From: an uncultured Chloroflexota bacterium
Lineage (GTDB): Bacteria; Chloroflexota; Limnocylindria; Limnocylindrales; CSP1-4
Length of the DNA: 30,714 bases
Assembly: GCA_903928275.1 (NCBI GenBank)
Contig: CAIYQJ010000410.1
Coordinates: 1-30,714, forward strand
Reading direction: 5' to 3'
Positions 22,717 to 30,137 of this stretch are shown here, piece by piece (the first letter of the stretch is position 1; each line of letters begins with the position of its first letter). The notes under the pieces are model-generated. The model was not told where the DNA came from. It saw nothing but the letters and a program-made list of their open reading frames with translations, and did not search any database. The translations under genes were made by a program, and so were the position numbers.

Positions 22717-24096
22717 GTGCGTCGTCGCAGACTGATCGTCCCGATCCTGGGGCTCGTGATCGCGAGCCTGGCCATCTCGGCGTGCAGCTCCAGTGCCACG
22801 ACCGCCCCGAGCGCGGCGGCCCCGAGCGCGGCAGCGCCCAGCGCGGCAGCCCCGAGCGCGGCAGCATCCAGCGCGGCGGCCTCCCAGGCCGCGGCCCCGC
22901 TCGCGCCGGCCAAGCTCACGCTCTGGCACAACTACGGCACCGAGGCGAACGCCAAGGCGACCCAGGCGCTCGTCGCGGCGTTCGAGGCGAAGAACCCCGG
23001 CGTCACGATCGACGTCGTCAGCCAGCCGGCCGACAACTACTTCGACCTGCTCCAGACGGCCGCGATCAGCAAGACGGGCCCGGACATCGCCACGCAGTGG
23101 ACGGGCCTGTTCGACCTGAAGTACGCGAGCTACCTCGAGCCGCTCAACCAGTACATCCCGGTCGACGAGCTCAAGAAGATGAAGGGGATCGCGTACAGCT
23201 CCCTGAACTTCAACCCCGACGACGGCGTGCTCGTCGTCCCGCTCGACCTCCAGTTCTACAACGGGTTCTACAACAAGGACCTGTTCGCGAAGGCCGGCAT
23301 CGCCACCTTCCCGAAGACCTGGGACGAGCTCTTCTCCGCGTGTGACAAGCTCAAGGCCATCGGCGTCACGCCGTTCACCTATGGGACCGGCGGGCAGGCG
23401 CTCGGCGGCGGCTTCTACCCGTGGTACGACGTCAGCTACCTGATGATGTACCTCCAGCCCGCCGACTGGACCAAGCTCTACAGCGGGGCGATCCCCTGGA
23501 CCGACCCGGCCGTCCAGGCGCAGTTCGACAAGTGGGGCTCGCTCTTCACGAAGGGCTGCACGAACAAGGACGTCCTCACGAACCAGGACTCCGTCAACCA
23601 GTTCGAGACCGGCCAGGCCGCGATGACGATGGAGGGGACCTGGCAGATCGCCGACTTCCAGTCGAAGATGGGCGACAAGGTCGACGTCTTCGTCCCGCCG
23701 TTCTCCGACACCCCGGTCAAGGGCATCGTCGAGTTCGCCGGTGACGGCCTCTCGATGACGAACTACTCGAAGAACAAGACGCAGGCGGCCGCGTTCCTCG
23801 CCTTCATGGCGTCGGACGAGGGCCAGAAGATCATCGCCGACAACGGGATCATCCCGGCCAAGGAAGGCTTCGGCAGTGATCAGCGCATGGCGAAGAACCT
23901 GCTCGACTTCGCGGCCAACCAGGGTTTCACCCGATACCCGATGATCGACAACGTCATCCAGCCCGAGGTGAGCGACGTGGGGACCAAGGTCCTCAACGCG
24001 GCCTTCGGCGGGGCGCAGACGATGACGCAGGCACTGACGAGCATGCAGCAGGCGCTCGAAGCGCTTCCGCCGGAATCGAAGAACCAGATCAAGTAG
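22717..24096 (+). CDS. Sugar ABC transporter substrate-binding lipoprotein
   Basis: A 459-residue extracellular solute-binding protein (family 1, MalE/UgpB-like). Residues 1-22 form a lipoprotein signal with a lipobox ending ISAC (Cys22). A flexible linker of repeated APSAA units follows, about 25 residues, encoded by near-identical 15-bp repeats. The binding domain starts at KLTLWHNYGTEAN and contains typical elements such as FNPDDGVLVVPLDLQFYNGF, YNKDLFAKAGI, PKTWDEL, QAAMTMEGTWQIADF and AAAFLAFMASDEGQKII. It binds the sugar outside the membrane and delivers it to the two permeases downstream. The GTG has AAAGGAG 6 nt upstream. A 13-bp hairpin follows its stop codon. Confidence 0.94.
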   Translation: MRRRRLIVPILGLVIASLAISACSSSATTAPSAAAPSAAAPSAAAPSAAASSAAASQAAAPLAPAKLTLWHNYGTEANAKATQALVAAFEAKNPGVTIDVVSQPADNYFDLLQTAAISKTGPDIATQWTGLFDLKYASYLEPLNQYIPVDELKKMKGIAYSSLNFNPDDGVLVVPLDLQFYNGFYNKDLFAKAGIATFPKTWDELFSACDKLKAIGVTPFTYGTGGQALGGGFYPWYDVSYLMMYLQPADWTKLYSGAIPWTDPAVQAQFDKWGSLFTKGCTNKDVLTNQDSVNQFETGQAAMTMEGTWQIADFQSKMGDKVDVFVPPFSDTPVKGIVEFAGDGLSMTNYSKNKTQAAAFLAFMASDEGQKIIADNGIIPAKEGFGSDQRMAKNLLDFAANQGFTRYPMIDNVIQPEVSDVGTKVLNAAFGGAQTMTQALTSMQQALEALPPESKNQIK

Positions 24097-24107
24097 CCCA
24101 CCGCACC

Positions 24108-24143
24108 GCGAGCCGGGACGCCGTCATGGTCGTCCCGGCTCGC
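24108..24143 (+). terminator. Intra-operon hairpin between binding protein and permease
   Basis: A perfect 13-bp stem (GCGAGCCGGGACG and CGTCCCGGCTCGC) with a 10-nt loop, 11 nt after the binding-protein stop and ending 2 nt before the permease ATG. Such hairpins often stabilise the upstream message or partly terminate, so that the binding protein is made in excess over the permeases. Confidence 0.6.
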
Positions 24144-24145
24144 TC

Positions 24146-25099
24146 ATGCCCGGGGCCGACCGCGTGAGAGACGCAGCCGCCTTCGATCGCGCCGTCGCCG
24201 ACGCCGAGCAGACCCCGCCCATCCGCAGCTCCGGCCGCCTCCGCCGTTCGGAGCGACGGGCCGGGGCGATCTTCGTCATCCCCGCCGTCATCCTCTACGC
24301 GCTCCTCCTGGCGCTGCCGATCGTCCAGACCTTCTACTACAGCCTCACGAAGTGGAACGGGATCGACTCCACGTTCATCGGCCTGGCCAACTACCAGCGC
24401 CTCTTCAGCGACCCCACGTTCTGGCGGGTCGTCATGAACAACGTGATCCTCCTCGCCGCGATCCCCTTCGCGATCCTCATCCCGCTGGCGGTCGCGTTCC
24501 TCCTCAACGAGCACGTGTTCGGCTGGCGCTTCTTCCGGTCGTCCTACTTCCTCCCGACGGCGATCTCGTGGGTCGTCATCGGCATCGTGGCGGTCCGGTT
24601 CTTCGCCCAGCGCGGGATCCTCAACAGCCTCCTCTCGACGCTCGGGATCCCCGTCACCACGGACATGCTGGCGTCCGAGTACACGGCGATGCTCGCGGTG
24701 GCGATCACGTTCATCTGGTCGGTGTTCGGGACGAACACGATCATCTTCATCACCGGCATGGCGACGCTGGACCGCGACGTCTACGAGGCGTCGCGCGTCG
24801 ACGGCGCGAGCGGCTTCGCCACGTTCCGCTACATCACAGTCCCGCTGCTCATGCGGTTCATCCAGTTCGCGTTCATCCTCACGCTCATCACCGGGTTCAC
24901 CGCCCTCTTCAGCCTCATCTTCGTCATGACGTCCGGTGGGCCCGGCTTCGGCACGACGACCCTCGAGTTCTACGTCTACCAGACCGCGTTCGCGCAGGGC
25001 CAGTTCGGCTATGCCGCTGCGGTCGGCGTCGTCCTCTTCGTCGTCGTCTTCGGCATCAGCATCATCCAGCTCCGCCTCTTCCGGGACCGGAGCGACTAG
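24146..25099 (+). CDS. Sugar ABC transporter permease (MalF/UgpA type)
   Basis: A 317-residue inner-membrane permease with a polar N-terminal extension of about 38 residues and then six predicted helices. The first helix begins AIFVIPAVILYALLLALPI. The cytosolic EAA loop is YEASRVDGASGFATFRYITV, which docks the ATPase. The end is GVVLFVVVFGISIIQLRLFR. The ATG at 24146 lies directly after a 13-bp hairpin and lacks a Shine-Dalgarno sequence; a GTG at 24164, with GGGG 8 nt upstream, is a plausible alternative start. It pairs with the next permease to form the channel. No ATPase gene follows, so a shared MsmK-type ATPase elsewhere is presumed. Confidence 0.93.
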   Translation: MPGADRVRDAAAFDRAVADAEQTPPIRSSGRLRRSERRAGAIFVIPAVILYALLLALPIVQTFYYSLTKWNGIDSTFIGLANYQRLFSDPTFWRVVMNNVILLAAIPFAILIPLAVAFLLNEHVFGWRFFRSSYFLPTAISWVVIGIVAVRFFAQRGILNSLLSTLGIPVTTDMLASEYTAMLAVAITFIWSVFGTNTIIFITGMATLDRDVYEASRVDGASGFATFRYITVPLLMRFIQFAFILTLITGFTALFSLIFVMTSGGPGFGTTTLEFYVYQTAFAQGQFGYAAAVGVVLFVVVFGISIIQLRLFRDRSD

Positions 25100-25107
25100 G
25101 GGATGCC

Positions 25108-25923
25108 GTGACAGTCGCTGGCCGTCGCATCAAGCGCTCCGCGATCTTCGTCGTCCTCTGCGTCGTCGTCGCGGTGATGCTCTTCCCGTTCGTGTACATG
25201 CTCCTGACGTCGTTCAGGTCGTACGACCAGTTCCTCGCCGGATCGGGCTTCTCGCTCGACAGCTGGCAGGGGCTCTTCGACGAGCTCCCGGTCGTCCAGC
25301 AGATGATCAACTCGGCGATCGTCACGGTATCCGCGGTGGCGCTCATCCTGTTCACGAGCACCACCGCCGGCTTCGCCTTCGCGAAGCTGCGGTTCCCGGT
25401 GGCCCCGCTGCTGTTCGTCGGGATCCTGGCCGGGATGATGATCCCGGTCCAGTCGATCATCATCCCGGAGTTCGTGAACATCGCGAACGTCGGCCTGATC
25501 AACCAGTACCCGGGACCGATCCTCGTCTACGCAGCGCTCGGCATCCCGTTCGGCACGTACCTCATGACCACGTACTTCCGCGGCGTGCCGAACGAGCTCC
25601 TCGAGGCGTCGCTCATGGACGGCGCGTCGTACCGGCAGATCTTCACCGGGATCATGCTGCCGCTCGCGATCCCGGCGCTCGTCACGGTGGCGGTCCTCCA
25701 GTTCATCCAGATCTGGGGCGACCTGCTCATCGGCCTGCTCTTCCTCAACCAGCCCGACGTCCGCACGATCACCGTGGGTCTCGCCACGCTCCAGAGCGCG
25801 CGGATCATCCCGGTCCCGATGATCATGGCCGGGTCGATCCTCAGCCTGCTCCCGGCCGTGATCGTCTACCTGTTCTTCCAGCGACAGCTCATCGCCGGAC
25901 TCACGATGGGGATGGGGAAGTGA
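25108..25923 (+). CDS. Sugar ABC transporter permease (MalG/UgpE type)
   Basis: A 271-residue second permease subunit with six predicted helices. The first helix is IFVVLCVVVAVMLFPFVYML, followed by the typical LTSFRS turn. The EAA loop is LLEASLMDGASYRQIFTGIM. The C terminus is VIVYLFFQRQLIAGLTMGMGK, and the final LTMGMGK-like ending is characteristic of MalG-type permeases. The GTG at 25108 follows AGGGG and the previous stop by 8 bp; a nearby ATG at 25103 is in another frame. The stop overlaps the DeoR-type regulator start by GTGA, so regulator and transporter are translationally coupled. Confidence 0.93.
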   Translation: MTVAGRRIKRSAIFVVLCVVVAVMLFPFVYMLLTSFRSYDQFLAGSGFSLDSWQGLFDELPVVQQMINSAIVTVSAVALILFTSTTAGFAFAKLRFPVAPLLFVGILAGMMIPVQSIIIPEFVNIANVGLINQYPGPILVYAALGIPFGTYLMTTYFRGVPNELLEASLMDGASYRQIFTGIMLPLAIPALVTVAVLQFIQIWGDLLIGLLFLNQPDVRTITVGLATLQSARIIPVPMIMAGSILSLLPAVIVYLFFQRQLIAGLTMGMGK

Positions 25924-26714
25924 GCATCGACGTCGCCGTCATCGCCGCCCGCGAGAGGCGGCAGGCCATCGCTGACCTCCTCGAGGAGGACGGTCGTGTC
26001 TCGGTCGCCGAGCTCGTCGTGCGCTTCGGCGTGACCGACGTCTCGATCCGCCGGGACCTCACGATCCTGGAGGACTCCGGCCTCGTCCGGCGCGTCCACG
26101 GTGGAGCCGTCGTGACCGCCCGGAACCGCCGGGACGGCGCCTACGCGACGAAGGCGCGGGAGAACCGCGAGCTGAAGGCGCGGATCGGGGCAGCCGCTGC
26201 CGCCCTCATCCACCAGGACCACGTGGTCGTCTTCGACTCCGGGTCCACGGTGGCCCAGGTGGCGACCCACATGCCCCGCGCGCTCCGGCGCGGCAGCGCC
26301 ATCACCATCGTGACGAACTCCCTCCCGGTCGTAGAGGAGATCTCCGGCTGGGACGGCCCGCACCTCGTGGTGCTCGGCGGGCTCTACCTGCCGGACTACC
26401 AGGCTCTCGTCGGGCCGCAGACGGTCGCCGAGCTCCGCGAGCTGTCCGCCGACATCGTGTTCGTCGGGTGCGACGGGCTCACCGGCGACTCCGGCCTCAC
26501 GACGCCGCACGTCCTCGTCGCGGAGGTGGGAGCGACCATGGTCGCGCGCGCCAGCCGCGTCGTGGCGGTCGCCGATTCGACCAAGCTGGGGCGGCGCGGC
26601 TTCACGCCGATCGCCCCGCTGTCGGCCGTGCACGTCCTCGTGACCAACGCGGACGCCGACCCGGCGCACATCGCGCTCGTCCGGGACGCCGGCATCGAGG
26701 TCATCCTGACCTGA
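25920..26714 (+). CDS. DeoR/GlpR-family sugar-sensing transcriptional regulator
   Basis: A 264-residue regulator. The N-terminal DeoR winged helix-turn-helix spans residues ~12-65: RRQAIADLLEEDGRVSVAEL, then SIRRDLTILEDSGLVRRVHGG, with the family-typical RRDL and RVHGG. The C-terminal DeoRC sugar-phosphate sensor domain follows, with VVVFDSGSTVAQ, TNSLPVV, LGGLYLP, FVGCDGLT and VADSTKLGRRGF. Members usually repress sugar catabolism genes and release DNA on binding a phosphorylated intermediate. The GTG start overlaps the permease stop (GTGA). It probably controls both arms of the divergent locus through sites in 22020-22716, where T-rich repeats lie. Confidence 0.93.
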   Translation: MSIDVAVIAARERRQAIADLLEEDGRVSVAELVVRFGVTDVSIRRDLTILEDSGLVRRVHGGAVVTARNRRDGAYATKARENRELKARIGAAAAALIHQDHVVVFDSGSTVAQVATHMPRALRRGSAITIVTNSLPVVEEISGWDGPHLVVLGGLYLPDYQALVGPQTVAELRELSADIVFVGCDGLTGDSGLTTPHVLVAEVGATMVARASRVVAVADSTKLGRRGFTPIAPLSAVHVLVTNADADPAHIALVRDAGIEVILT

Positions 26715-26761
26715 CCCGTCCGCGTCGTGCGGCGGCGGGTCCGACAGAGGAGATTCGTCCG

Positions 26762-27559
26762 GTGGACGGGAAGCTGGAAGGGCGCACCGCGATCGTCACG
26801 GGGGCGGCGCGCGGGATCGGCGCGGCGATCGCCCGGGCGTTCGTGCTCGAGGGCGCGCACGTCACCGGCGTCGACGTCCTCGACGACGCCGGCACCGCCA
26901 CGGGCGCGGCGATCGCCGCGGAGGCGGCGGCGGCCGGCACGGGCGGCTCGTTCCTGTACGTCCACTGCGACGTCTCCGACGAGGCGCAGGTCGGGACGGC
27001 CGTGGTCGGGGTCCTCGCGGCGCGGGGGCGGGTCGACATCATGGTGAACAACGCGGCGGTCCAGGTGGAGGCGCTCGCCGCCGACGTGACGGTCGCGGAC
27101 TTCCATCGCGTCGTCAACGTGAACCTCCTCGGCTGCGTCCTCTTCTGCCGCGAGGTCCTCCCGGCCATGGTCCGCCAGCGCCGCGGGGCGATCGTCAACA
27201 TGTCGTCCGTGAACGCGTTCTCCGCGGACGCGCTCCTCCCGATCTACGGGGCGACGAAGGCCGCGATCATCGGCTACACGAAGAGCGTCGCGATCGCGTA
27301 CGGGCCACACGGGATCCGGGCGAACGCCATCTGCCCCGGTGACGTGGACACCGAGCTGAACCGCGCCTTCTGGGCGGCCCACCCGGACCCCGCGGGGTTC
27401 CGCGCGAACGTCGAGGCCCAGTACCCTGTCCGCCGCATCGCCTCGACGGACGAGATCGCACGCATCGCCGTCTTCCTCGCTTCCGACGATGCCGCGTTCG
27501 TCAGCGGGACCGAGATCGTCGTGGACGGGGCCATCACGGCGCGGATCTACGAGCTGTAG
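26762..27559 (+). CDS. Short-chain dehydrogenase/reductase (classical SDR)
   Basis: A 265-residue NAD(P)-dependent oxidoreductase. The cofactor motif is VTGAARGIG (residues 12-20), with Asp near strand 2 (GVDVLDD) favouring NAD. Structural motifs are VNNAAV, the catalytic Ser in NMSSVNAFSA, and the YGATK active-site Tyr/Lys pair, followed by CPGDVDTEL. The GTG at 26762 follows GAGGAG by 9 nt. It follows the DeoR gene by 47 bp on the same strand. It may oxidise a sugar, sugar alcohol or the aldehyde made by the aldolase; the sequence alone does not say which. Confidence 0.9.
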   Translation: MDGKLEGRTAIVTGAARGIGAAIARAFVLEGAHVTGVDVLDDAGTATGAAIAAEAAAAGTGGSFLYVHCDVSDEAQVGTAVVGVLAARGRVDIMVNNAAVQVEALAADVTVADFHRVVNVNLLGCVLFCREVLPAMVRQRRGAIVNMSSVNAFSADALLPIYGATKAAIIGYTKSVAIAYGPHGIRANAICPGDVDTELNRAFWAAHPDPAGFRANVEAQYPVRRIASTDEIARIAVFLASDDAAFVSGTEIVVDGAITARIYEL

Positions 27560-27647
27560 CCGTAGCGCGCGGCCGGGCGCCTCGGCGCCTCGGTCGGGCA
27601 CGTGGGCCGGGACCGCTCCCTGCGGCACTGGCCCGAAGGAGAGATCG

Positions 27648-29039
27648 ATGCAGGACCGGGTCACGCGGACGATGGTCGACTTCGCCCAGATGAAGACGTT
27701 CGCCGAGGATCCGCTCGTCCTCACGAGCGGCGACGGCATCCGCGTGACGGACGTGGAAGGCCGGACCTTCATCGATGGCCTGTCGGGGACCTTCTGCGCG
27801 GCACTCGGCCACGGGAACGCCCGCGTCGCGGACGCCGGGGCCGCGCAGCTCCATCGCCTCGCGATGGCCGCGCCCACGATGGCGACGAACGACCGCGCCC
27901 TGGAGCTCATCGACGTCGTCCTGGGGCTGCTGCCGGCGGACCGCTACTCGGTCGTGAAGCTCTTCTCCGGCGGGAGCGAGGCCACCGAGAACGCGATGAA
28001 GATCGCCCGCCAGTACCACAAGCAGACCGGGCACGCGACGAAGTACAAGATCCTCTCGCACTACCGCGCCTACCACGGCGGCACCGGGAACGCGGTCGCG
28101 GCGGGCGGCTGGCCCGGCTGGCGCGCGCCGTACGAGCCGGTCGCCGGCGGGTTCGTCCACCTCCACACGCCAGACCCGTATCGGACGCCGTTCGAGGCCG
28201 CGCCAGAGGCCTCACCGGAGGCCGTCGGACGCTCGTACCTCCGCCTCGTCGAGGAGACGATCGAGATGGAGGGGCCGAGCACGATCGCCGCCCTGATCAC
28301 CGAGCCGGTCCTCATGTCGGCCGGGGTCGTGGTCCCGCCCGCGAGCTACCTGCCGGGGCTGCGCGAGCTGTGCGACCGGCACGGCATCCTCCTCATCTTC
28401 GACGAGATCATCACCGCGTTCGGCCGCCTGGGGAGCATGTTCGCTGCCGAGCAGTTCGCGACCTGGCCGGACATCCTCTGCCTGGGCAAGGGGATGAGCG
28501 GCGGGTACGCGCCTCTCTCCGCGGTCGTCATGACGCCGGAGGTGGCCGGGGCCTTCTGGGGCGATCCGCACGACCTCGTCCAGTTCCACAGCGGCCACAC
28601 GTACGGCGCGAACCCCGTGGCGTGCGCGATCGGGGTCGCGGCGATCGCCGAGATCACCGAGCGGCGGCTCGACGAGAACGCCGCCCGACAGGGCGACCGG
28701 CTCGTCGTCGGGCTTCGGCGGGCGCAGGACCGCCACCCGGCCATCGGGGACGTCCGCGGCCGCGGCCTCCTCGTGGGCGTGGAGCTCGTCCGCGACCGGG
28801 CGACCCGGGAGCGGTTCCCCGCGGACGTCGAGGTGGGCATCCGGGTCCGGGCCGAGGCGCGCCGGCGCGGCCTCCTCCTGCGCGCGAGCCACTGGATGTT
28901 CGTGATGGCTCCGCCCCTGACCATCTCGGACGCCGAGACCGACGAAGTGCTCGGGATCCTGGACGAATCGCTCGACGCGGCCCTCGCCGGCCTCGAAGAG
29001 GGCGCGCGGGTCGCGGCCGACCCGGGCTACGTCGGCTGA
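27648..29039 (+). CDS. Class III (PLP-dependent) aminotransferase
   Basis: A 463-residue aminotransferase of the omega-amino/acetylornithine class. The PLP phosphate loop is SGGSEATENAMK near 107-118. Asp252 (LLIFDEIITAFGR) pairs with the pyridine nitrogen. The Schiff-base Lys281 lies in LCLGKGMSGGYAPL. The small-domain C terminus includes GDVRGRGLLVGVELV. Substrates in the class include beta-alanine, GABA, taurine, diamines and amino-aldehydes. The ATG has AAGGAG 7 nt upstream. An aminotransferase inside a sugar-uptake operon is unexpected and could process an amino sugar derivative or the aldehyde product; the substrate is not known. Confidence 0.9.
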   Translation: MQDRVTRTMVDFAQMKTFAEDPLVLTSGDGIRVTDVEGRTFIDGLSGTFCAALGHGNARVADAGAAQLHRLAMAAPTMATNDRALELIDVVLGLLPADRYSVVKLFSGGSEATENAMKIARQYHKQTGHATKYKILSHYRAYHGGTGNAVAAGGWPGWRAPYEPVAGGFVHLHTPDPYRTPFEAAPEASPEAVGRSYLRLVEETIEMEGPSTIAALITEPVLMSAGVVVPPASYLPGLRELCDRHGILLIFDEIITAFGRLGSMFAAEQFATWPDILCLGKGMSGGYAPLSAVVMTPEVAGAFWGDPHDLVQFHSGHTYGANPVACAIGVAAIAEITERRLDENAARQGDRLVVGLRRAQDRHPAIGDVRGRGLLVGVELVRDRATRERFPADVEVGIRVRAEARRRGLLLRASHWMFVMAPPLTISDAETDEVLGILDESLDAALAGLEEGARVAADPGYVG

Positions 29040-29057
29040 CGGGAAGGAGCCTGACCC

Positions 29058-30059
29058 ATGCCGCCTCGTGTCACCCGGACGTCGATCGACGGCCTGGACG
29101 CCGTCGTGCTCGAGAACGACGCCCTGCGCGTCACCGTCCTGCCGGCGCTGGGTGCGCACGTCTGGGAGCTCGTGGACAAGACCGCCGGCCGGGACCTGCT
29201 CTGGCACAACCCGCGCACCGGCCCGCGCCCCGCACCGTACGGGGCGCACTTCGACGACTGGTGGAGCGGCGGCTGGGACGAGATCTTCCCGAGCGGCGAC
29301 CGCGGCCTGCTGCACGACGAGCGTCTCCCGTACATGGGGGAGATGTGGTGCATCCCGTGGACGGCGGAGATCGCCTCCGGGCGCGATGCGGCCTCCGTCA
29401 CGACCACCGGCTTCGGGACGGTCGCCCCGGTCCGCGTCGAGCGGACGCTCGAGCTCAGCGGCGACGATCCGGTCCTGCGGGCGCGGTACCGCATCACGAG
29501 CCTCGACGTCCGACCGCTGCCCTACACGTGGGGCATCCACCCGGCGTTCGCCGTGACGCCCGAGCACCGGATCGACGTGCCCGCCGACCGGATGGTCGTC
29601 GGTGTCTCCTCCGACCCGTCGATGGGTGAGGAGGGGTGGGAGTACGCGTGGCCGCTGCTCCCCGACCCGTCCGCGCCCGGCGGCTTCCGCGACATGCGCC
29701 GGGTCCGGCCGGCGGCCGACGCCGTCTTCGCCGGGCACTGGGCCACCGACCTCTCGGCGGGATGGCTCGCCCTCACGGATGTCGCGTCACGTCGGGGCGT
29801 CGCGATCGCGTTCGATCCGGGCGTCTTCCGGCACGCCTGGCTCTGGCAGGTCTACGGCGGCTGGCGCGGCCACCACCATGTCGCCCTGGAGCCCTGGTCG
29901 AGCCGGCCGCAGGCGGTCGAGGAGGCGGAAGCCGTGGGGCAGGCACGGACCCTGGCGCCGGGGGCATCCGTGGAGACAGAGGTGGCGTTCATCGTCTACG
30001 AGGGCATGGACGCCGTGGCCGCGGTCGAGCCGGCCGGCGACGGCTTCCGGATCCGCTGA
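29058..30059 (+). CDS. Aldose 1-epimerase-superfamily (galactose mutarotase-like) protein
   Basis: A 333-residue beta-sandwich protein of the galactose mutarotase-like fold. Typical elements are an N-terminal LRVTVLPALGAHVWELVDK strand pair, LLWHNPR, a GGWDEIFPSGD loop, and LPYTWGIHPAFAV with a catalytic-type His in the position used by mutarotases. A HHHVALEPWSSRP segment contributes Glu. Family members interconvert sugar anomers or open lactones; the subgroup is closer to DUF4432/DUF5107-type proteins than to GalM, so activity is uncertain. GGAAGGAG lies 8 nt upstream of the ATG, and the gene follows the aminotransferase by 18 bp. It is the last gene of the plus-strand sugar operon. Confidence 0.8.
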   Translation: MPPRVTRTSIDGLDAVVLENDALRVTVLPALGAHVWELVDKTAGRDLLWHNPRTGPRPAPYGAHFDDWWSGGWDEIFPSGDRGLLHDERLPYMGEMWCIPWTAEIASGRDAASVTTTGFGTVAPVRVERTLELSGDDPVLRARYRITSLDVRPLPYTWGIHPAFAVTPEHRIDVPADRMVVGVSSDPSMGEEGWEYAWPLLPDPSAPGGFRDMRRVRPAADAVFAGHWATDLSAGWLALTDVASRRGVAIAFDPGVFRHAWLWQVYGGWRGHHHVALEPWSSRPQAVEEAEAVGQARTLAPGASVETEVAFIVYEGMDAVAAVEPAGDGFRIR

Positions 30060-30062
30060 GCA

Positions 30063-30092
30063 GGCGGCGGACGCGCGACCCGTCCCTCCGCC
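30063..30092 (+). terminator. Weak hairpin after the mutarotase-like gene
   Basis: GGACG/CGTCC (5 bp) followed by GGCGG/CCGCC (5 bp) across a small internal loop, immediately after the last gene of the sugar operon. There is no T-run. It may end the operon before pyrG. Confidence 0.3.
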
Positions 30093-30104
30093 CCGCCCGT
30101 CCGG

Positions 30105-30110
30105 TATCAT
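30105..30110 (+). promoter_or_regulatory. Candidate -10 of the pyrG promoter
   Basis: TATCAT, 28 nt upstream of the pyrG ATG and just ahead of the GGAGG ribosome-binding site, predicts initiation near 30117 and a short leader. No clear -35 box is visible. Confidence 0.4.
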
Positions 30111-30137
30111 CGGAGGAACCCCAGGAGGTGCTCGACG

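Noticed and set aside
27602..29629. 675-residue frame overlapping the aminotransferase and mutarotase-like genes
   Set aside because: Same-strand shadow, Arg/Pro-rich, no motifs, and it crosses two genes that have good ribosome-binding sites and conserved motifs.
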